IMG/VR virus record: IMGVR_UViG_3300036770_001482
Span: 1-25,548 of that record
Length of the DNA: 25,548 nucleotides
Direction: 5' to 3' (one strand)
Source: a virus
In this document: positions 21,933 to 25,548 of the stretch, in pieces
Layout: every line of letters starts with the position of its first letter
Numbering within the stretch: position 1 is the stretch's first letter
The notes under the pieces: model-generated
What the model saw: the letters and a program-made list of their open reading frames with translations, nothing else
What the model was told of the DNA's origin: nothing
The model's database searches: none
Translations under genes and position numbers: made by a program

Positions 21933-22567
21933 TGGAATTTTTAACATCAGGACCAAATCAATACCGGGTACAATACGACAGTTGGATGGACGGCGGCGGC
22001 ACCTGGTTTGGACAAGAATACATTAACATTATAAAACAACGATACTCTAAACCATTTGAACGTTGTTATGAATGGTGTGCTGGCCCGGGCTATATTGGGT
22101 TTGGTTTGCTGGACCACGGATTATGTAAAAGTTTGTGTTTAAGCGATGTATACGATGAGGCTATGGCTCGAGCACAAGAAACAGCAGCAGTTAATAAACT
22201 AAACAACGTGTCTGCTTATGTAACCGGTGCAGTAGCAGGACTGCCTGAACAAGAAAAATTTGATTTGGTGGTAGCAAACCCACCGCATTTTTTACAATGT
22301 CCCGGTGATGATAACTATCAACGTATTGCCGTAGATCAACAGTGGTCAGCACACCAGGAATTCTTTTCTAATATTGGGCGATATTTACAACCGGGTGCAG
22401 TTATTTTGCTGCAAGAAAACCAAGCAGGTTCGTTAAATAGAGAAAAAGATTTTGAGCAGTTTATAGATGCTGCTGGCTTACAGATAACGGATGTGTTTAA
22501 CAGCCCAACACACTATACACCAGATCACTACACGCAAATCTATTATATTGAAATTAGACAAAAGTAA
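21932..22567 (+). CDS. Class I SAM-dependent methyltransferase (NPPH type)
   Basis: A 211-residue Rossmann methyltransferase. Motif I is EWCAGPGYIG (47-56), binding S-adenosylmethionine; an acidic D72 ends strand 2 (CLSDVYD); motif IV is DLVVANPPHF (111-120), the NPP[YHF] signature of enzymes that methylate planar nitrogen, as in PrmC/HemK-type and N6-adenine methyltransferases. The small size and lack of a DNA-recognition domain favour a protein, RNA or small-molecule substrate over site-specific DNA methylation, but this is inference. Translationally coupled to the SGNH-like gene (TAATG). Confidence 0.75.
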   Translation: MEFLTSGPNQYRVQYDSWMDGGGTWFGQEYINIIKQRYSKPFERCYEWCAGPGYIGFGLLDHGLCKSLCLSDVYDEAMARAQETAAVNKLNNVSAYVTGAVAGLPEQEKFDLVVANPPHFLQCPGDDNYQRIAVDQQWSAHQEFFSNIGRYLQPGAVILLQENQAGSLNREKDFEQFIDAAGLQITDVFNSPTHYTPDHYTQIYYIEIRQK

Positions 22568-22581
22568 TTTAGTCTTTCTAG

Positions 22582-22611
22582 TTGACTGCACTAAATACTA
22601 TCGCATATACT
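22582..22611 (+). promoter_or_regulatory. Sigma70-type promoter for gp32, overlapping a late word
   Basis: TTGACT (22582-22587) and TATACT (22606-22611) are 18 nt apart, so host polymerase could transcribe gp32 early. CTAAATA (22591-22597) lies between the boxes and could serve late, giving two nested modes. Confidence 0.55.
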
Positions 22612-22616
22612 AAGCA

Positions 22617-22676
22617 CTGTGTATGCACAGGCAACTTAAGATCTAATTTTTAGATAGGCAACACAACATAGGCAAC
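22617..22676 (+). promoter_or_regulatory. Structured gp32 leader with three AGGCAAC repeats
   Basis: The leader holds a small hairpin (CTGTG 22617-22621 / CACAG 22626-22630), an inverted repeat (ATCTAA 22641-22646 / TTAGAT 22650-22655) and three direct repeats AGGCAAC at 22629-22635, 22656-22662 and 22670-22676. T4 gp32 represses its own translation through a leader pseudoknot and adjacent unstructured sequence; this may be a functional counterpart. Shine-Dalgarno AAAGGA is at 22682-22687. Confidence 0.5.
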
Positions 22677-22695
22677 TTTTGAAAGGAAATATACT

Positions 22696-23697
22696 ATGGC
22701 ATCATTAGCAGAAATTCGAGCAAGACTACAGGCAGCTGAAAACAAAGGCTCAAGCAACAGCACAGGCGGTGGAGATCGCTCAATTTATGCACACTGGAAT
22801 ATGGAAGAAGGCCAAAGCGCCACACTACGCTTCCTCCCAGACGCAAATCCCAAAAACACATTCTTCTGGATCGAGCGAGCAATGATCCGATTGCCATTTA
22901 GCGGCATTAAAGGAGAAATGGATAGTAAACAAGTAATGGTCCAAGTTCCATGTATGGAAATGTGGGGCGAAACTTGTCCTATTCTAACCGAAGTACGTAC
23001 CTGGTTCAAGGACAAGAGTCTTGAGGACATGGGTCGTAAGTATTGGAAAAAACGCTCATACATCTTCCAAGGTTTTGTTCGCGAAAACCCACTAGCGGAT
23101 GATGTTACACCCGAAAACCCAATCCGTAAGTTTATCATTGGTCCTCAATTGTTCGCCACAATCAAAGGCGCACTAATGGATCCAGAGTTGGAAGAACTAC
23201 CAACTGACTACCTACGTGGTTTGGACTTCCGTATCACCAAGACCAGCAAAGGTGGCTATGCTGACTACTCTACTTCAAAGTGGGCACGTAAAGAGTCGGC
23301 TCTAACCGAAGCAGAACAAGCAGCGGTTGACGCACACGGTCTGTTTGATCTAAGCACCTTCTTGCCCAAGAAGCCAACTGATGTAGAGATCAAGGTTATC
23401 AAAGAAATGTTTGAAGCATCAGTTGATGGACAACCGTACGATCCAGATCGTTGGAGCCAGTACTTCCGTCCTGCTGGACTACAAGCACCTGCTGGCGCTG
23501 CTAGCAGCGCAGATGAAGATACTCCTGCTCCTGCACCACGTGCGGCCGCACCAGCGGCACAACCAGCAGCGGTAAATGAAGATCCACCATTTGATGTGGA
23601 TGACGCTGCTCCTAGCGCACCTGTACAGACTGCTGCTAAACCAGCACAAAAAGCCGAAGACATTTTGGCTATGATCCGTGCTCGTCAGCAGAAGTAA
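22696..23697 (+). CDS. gp32: Single-stranded DNA-binding protein gp32
   Basis: A 333-residue gp32 (T4: 301 aa). The core reads HWNMEEGQSATLRFLPDANPKN (split around 33-54), FFWIERAMIRLPF, VQVPCMEMWGETCPI and SYIFQGFVRENPL, the OB-fold core of T4-type SSBs. Only two cysteines (C86, C94) remain of the zinc site, which in T4 uses one His and three Cys, so zinc binding is doubtful. The C-terminal third is an Ala/Pro/Asp-rich flexible tail. Both ends carry a similar peptide: LAEIRARLQ (4-12) and LAMIRARQQ near the C terminus. gp32 coats replication intermediates and coordinates replication, recombination and repair. It has its own promoter, structured leader and terminator, so it is a separate transcription unit. 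Confidence 0.95.
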   Translation: MASLAEIRARLQAAENKGSSNSTGGGDRSIYAHWNMEEGQSATLRFLPDANPKNTFFWIERAMIRLPFSGIKGEMDSKQVMVQVPCMEMWGETCPILTEVRTWFKDKSLEDMGRKYWKKRSYIFQGFVRENPLADDVTPENPIRKFIIGPQLFATIKGALMDPELEELPTDYLRGLDFRITKTSKGGYADYSTSKWARKESALTEAEQAAVDAHGLFDLSTFLPKKPTDVEIKVIKEMFEASVDGQPYDPDRWSQYFRPAGLQAPAGAASSADEDTPAPAPRAAAPAAQPAAVNEDPPFDVDDAAPSAPVQTAAKPAQKAEDILAMIRARQQK

Positions 23698-23748
23698 TCA
23701 CTAAGTGAACCACTCACTTATGAGTCCGCTGAGAACTTTTTAAGTACA

Positions 23749-23786
23749 GAATTGCAGGCCGTCACGGCCTGCAATTCATTGTATTT
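23749..23786 (+). terminator. Intrinsic terminator after gp32
   Basis: GAATTGCAGGCCG (23749-23761) and CGGCCTGCAATTC (23765-23777) form a perfect 13-bp GC-rich stem with a 3-nt loop, followed by a T-rich but interrupted tract (ATTGTATTTT). A weaker 7-bp hairpin (TAAGTGA 23702-23708 / TCACTTA 23714-23720) precedes it. No gene is seen in the 161-nt gap. Confidence 0.85.
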
Positions 23787-23858
23787 TGATTTCTAATTTA
23801 GTTGATTTTAATATTGAATTAATAACCATTCTGCATTAAATTTGGTTAAGATTGAATT

Positions 23859-24818
23859 ATGAAATCTAAGAATATTTACTATCCGTATACTGATGCAACC
23901 TCAATGACTGAGATTGACTCAAATATAAACTTAATCGATCATTTAACCGGGTTTGATTCGGAACTTAATAATTCTGTACTTGCACATTTAAATACTTGTA
24001 CTAACACCAACAATTATAAAATATTTTATCATAACATTTTAGAAAAAACAGTTATAGAAAAATATCCTAACTTAAAAATACAATTTTCTGCTGGATTACA
24101 AGACTCGTTAAATTTTAGTAACTTTAAAAATTATAATCAGCACCCAGGTATAGATTTTAAAAACTTTGTTTGTAGTTTTAATGGATCAGAACATGTAAGT
24201 AGAAAACTATTAGTTGGGACTTTGAAAAGATTTAATTTTTTCAATAAAGAATATTCAAGCAAAAATATAGCATTCTCGGCAGATACATTATACGGGCATG
24301 TATCGAGTTTAATTTCCGACGAACACGAAATCTACACAAAATTTATTGTTGACTACAATGCTGAAGAATTTTACAACACATTGTATAGTTTTAAATATAC
24401 ACGGTTTAATCACAGACAAAATATCCGTGTGCTCGAAAACAAACTAACTGAAAGTTTTTTACATATTGTAAGCGAAACAATGGCTACAAGTTATTATCCG
24501 TTTGTCACCGAAAAGTTTCTGTACAGTATCGTAACTCGTGGATTATTTTTAGCGTATGCCCAGCCGGGGTGGCACACGCACTTAGAAAAATATTACGGTT
24601 TTAAACTGTACACTAAATTGTTTGATTACCGTTTCGATGCGATTCAAAATCCAATTGAACGTCTAGTAGAACTTATGTCAATGATATCAAAGTTTAGTGT
24701 ATTATCTACTACTGACTGGCATGACCTATATTTGTTGCAACAAGACGAAATTGAATACAATTACAACCACTACTATAGCGGTAATTATCTAACATGTCTT
24801 AAAAAATATGAACAATAA
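23859..24818 (+). CDS. Putative glycosyltransferase-like accessory protein, AT-rich
   Basis: A 319-residue protein with markedly more A/T, Asn, Tyr and Phe than its neighbours, suggesting recent acquisition. The segment from about 214 (PFVTEKFLYSIVTRGLFLAYA ... YYGFKLYTKLFDYRFDAI ... PIERLVELM) resembles the C-terminal nucleotide-sugar binding half of phage glycosyltransferase-like proteins, where F-x-T/S-E-K precedes a Gly/Pro loop and a G-F-K-x-[FY] helix. The N-terminal half is not recognisable. The start is ATG at 23859 with no clear Shine-Dalgarno; the preceding 80 nt are AT-rich with only a weak sigma70-like pair (TTGATT 23786-23791, TAATAT 23809-23814). It overlaps the next gene by 11 nt. 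Function is tentative. Confidence 0.6.
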   Translation: MKSKNIYYPYTDATSMTEIDSNINLIDHLTGFDSELNNSVLAHLNTCTNTNNYKIFYHNILEKTVIEKYPNLKIQFSAGLQDSLNFSNFKNYNQHPGIDFKNFVCSFNGSEHVSRKLLVGTLKRFNFFNKEYSSKNIAFSADTLYGHVSSLISDEHEIYTKFIVDYNAEEFYNTLYSFKYTRFNHRQNIRVLENKLTESFLHIVSETMATSYYPFVTEKFLYSIVTRGLFLAYAQPGWHTHLEKYYGFKLYTKLFDYRFDAIQNPIERLVELMSMISKFSVLSTTDWHDLYLLQQDEIEYNYNHYYSGNYLTCLKKYEQ

Positions 24819-25548
24819 TCCGTTTATAATTCTAAGTTTTCCAAGATTTGCTGGGGGGAAATTTATTTCCAATTGCCTTTCGTTAAGCAAGCATTGCTGC
24901 CCTCAAGATTACAAATCGGCGTGCTATTTGTTAGACAGACCCGATGACTATGATTTTAGATTAAATGCAGTTATATCTACACTGCCTAAAAAGCAGGAAG
25001 ACATGAAAGACTGGATTAATAAGTTTGAATTCGGCGATCGGCAGATATATGGTCAGCGTGCTGTTGAACATTGGCATCGGGGCGAAACAACTAAAATGTC
25101 GACGTTTTTACAAAAACTAATCAATAGTAAATTGAAATTGTTTCTAAATGCGCACGGTGGCGATCAGGCAGTAAGAAACCTGTACAATGTTTGGCCTGAA
25201 TCGCCTATTATAAAACTAATTAATCATACATCATTTAGTAAGATTTCTCAACAATTAAAGTCCAACAACGAGCAAACCCTTGATGCGTATGCCGGAAATT
25301 ATTGTAAATCAAAATACAGTCAGATATCCGGACCTAGTTGGCCAACCTGGGACATGTTTGAGTCAGTTGGCTACGATCCTAGATTAGTACAGGGCATCGA
25401 TTCTAATATACAGAACGAGATGCTTAATTTTTATAACTGGAAAGACATAAACGGTCAGATCTTTATTGTTAATGTTGATGATTGTTTTTTTAATCGAGAT
25501 AAATTTTTATCAATGATTAAGATGTTATATAACTGGGCTAGATTAAGT
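24808..25548 (+). CDS. Sulfotransferase-like / P-loop-like accessory protein, 3'-truncated by window end
   Basis: An open frame runs from ATG 24808 to the last base (247 residues, no stop). The N terminus NPFIILSFPRFAGGKFISN followed by CLSLSKHC resembles the start of P-loop sulfotransferase folds, where a strand leads into a phosphosulfate-binding loop, though the loop is not a canonical Walker A. The visible C-terminal part (NGQIFIVNVDDCFFNRDKFL then an amphipathic helix) also resembles late sulfotransferase elements. The start is chosen because the first strand begins right after it. It overlaps the upstream gene by 11 nt and shares its AT-rich composition, so both probably came in as one cassette. 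The identification is weak. Confidence 0.55.
   Translation, partial: MNNNPFIILSFPRFAGGKFISNCLSLSKHCCPQDYKSACYLLDRPDDYDFRLNAVISTLPKKQEDMKDWINKFEFGDRQIYGQRAVEHWHRGETTKMSTFLQKLINSKLKLFLNAHGGDQAVRNLYNVWPESPIIKLINHTSFSKISQQLKSNNEQTLDAYAGNYCKSKYSQISGPSWPTWDMFESVGYDPRLVQGIDSNIQNEMLNFYNWKDINGQIFIVNVDDCFFNRDKFLSMIKMLYNWARLS

Noticed and set aside
22433-22439. NTAAATA words inside coding regions (methyltransferase, and about 23988 and 24388 in the AT-rich gene)
   Set aside because: They lie in gene interiors with no downstream start in range, as expected by chance in AT-rich sequence.
23265-23663. Long minus-strand open frames opposite gp32 and other + genes
   Set aside because: Their Ser/Ala/Cys-rich products are typical antisense shadows of codon-biased genes and lack start signals.
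23712-23745. A stretch reminiscent of a hammerhead ribozyme core (TGAGTCCG...GAGAAC) after gp32
   Set aside because: The essential CUGANGA box is altered, the GAAA box is missing and helix II does not pair; no type I/III stems form on either strand.
1-25548. CRISPR array, tRNA genes, insertion sequences, diversity-generating retroelement
   Set aside because: No regularly spaced repeats, cloverleaf patterns, transposase or reverse transcriptase motifs, or template/variable repeat pairs were seen by eye.

Overview
The window looks like part of the genome of a lytic, contractile-tailed phage related to T4 (marine/freshwater T4-like superfamily). The evidence is a set of recognisable T4-type proteins: gp13-like neck protein, gp18 tail sheath, gp19 tail tube, gp4 head-completion nuclease, gp16 and gp17 terminase subunits, gp32 ssDNA-binding protein, a DexA-like exonuclease and a gp1-like dNMP kinase. 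Coding density is very high, almost everything lies on the + strand, start/stop codons often overlap, and there are many copies of a T4-type late promoter word (NTAAATA). No photosynthesis genes, tRNAs, rRNAs, CRISPR arrays or insertion sequences were seen. The host cannot be named; a Sec signal peptide on one nuclease fits a bacterium with a periplasm.

Layout. 1-1831: a 5'-truncated conserved protein and a gp13-like neck protein. 1834-3638: an SGNH-hydrolase-like accessory gene, then dexA and dNMP kinase behind a near-consensus sigma70 promoter and ahead of an intrinsic terminator. That terminator lies inside a convergent minus-strand zinc-finger/HNH-like gene (3586-3933). 4032-9768: an unusually large sheath (1121 aa), its terminator, the tube, a second tube-fold protein and a small conserved protein. 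9768-10715: gp4 and gp16. 10736-16523: virion-protein candidates, three with T4 internal-protein-like N termini, interrupted by a free-standing GIY-YIG endonuclease. 16542-18834: a secreted SNase-type nuclease, a small unknown gene and gp17. 18875-20329: a large conserved unknown. 20333-22567: a coupled accessory cassette (glycosyltransferase-like, SGNH-like, methyltransferase). 22696-23697: gp32 with its own promoter, structured leader and terminator. 23859-25548: two AT-rich accessory genes (glycosyltransferase-like, sulfotransferase-like), the last cut by the window end.

How it works together. Replication genes (dexA, gp1, gp32) have host-type sigma70 promoters and intrinsic terminators. 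Morphogenesis genes have the late word NTAAATA. The late promoters fall into two architectures: word 17-25 nt upstream of the start with a clear Shine-Dalgarno, or word only 4-8 nt upstream with no Shine-Dalgarno, which predicts leaderless late mRNAs. At several starts (GIY-YIG gene, dexA, the minus-strand HNH-like gene) promoter and start codon sit inside an inverted repeat that would hide the start in read-through mRNA but be cut away in mRNA starting at the local promoter. An 18-bp perfect inverted repeat lies inside the 5' end of the gene after gp19. These control structures, the internal-protein-like N termini and the paired SGNH/glycosyltransferase genes are the most interesting parts.
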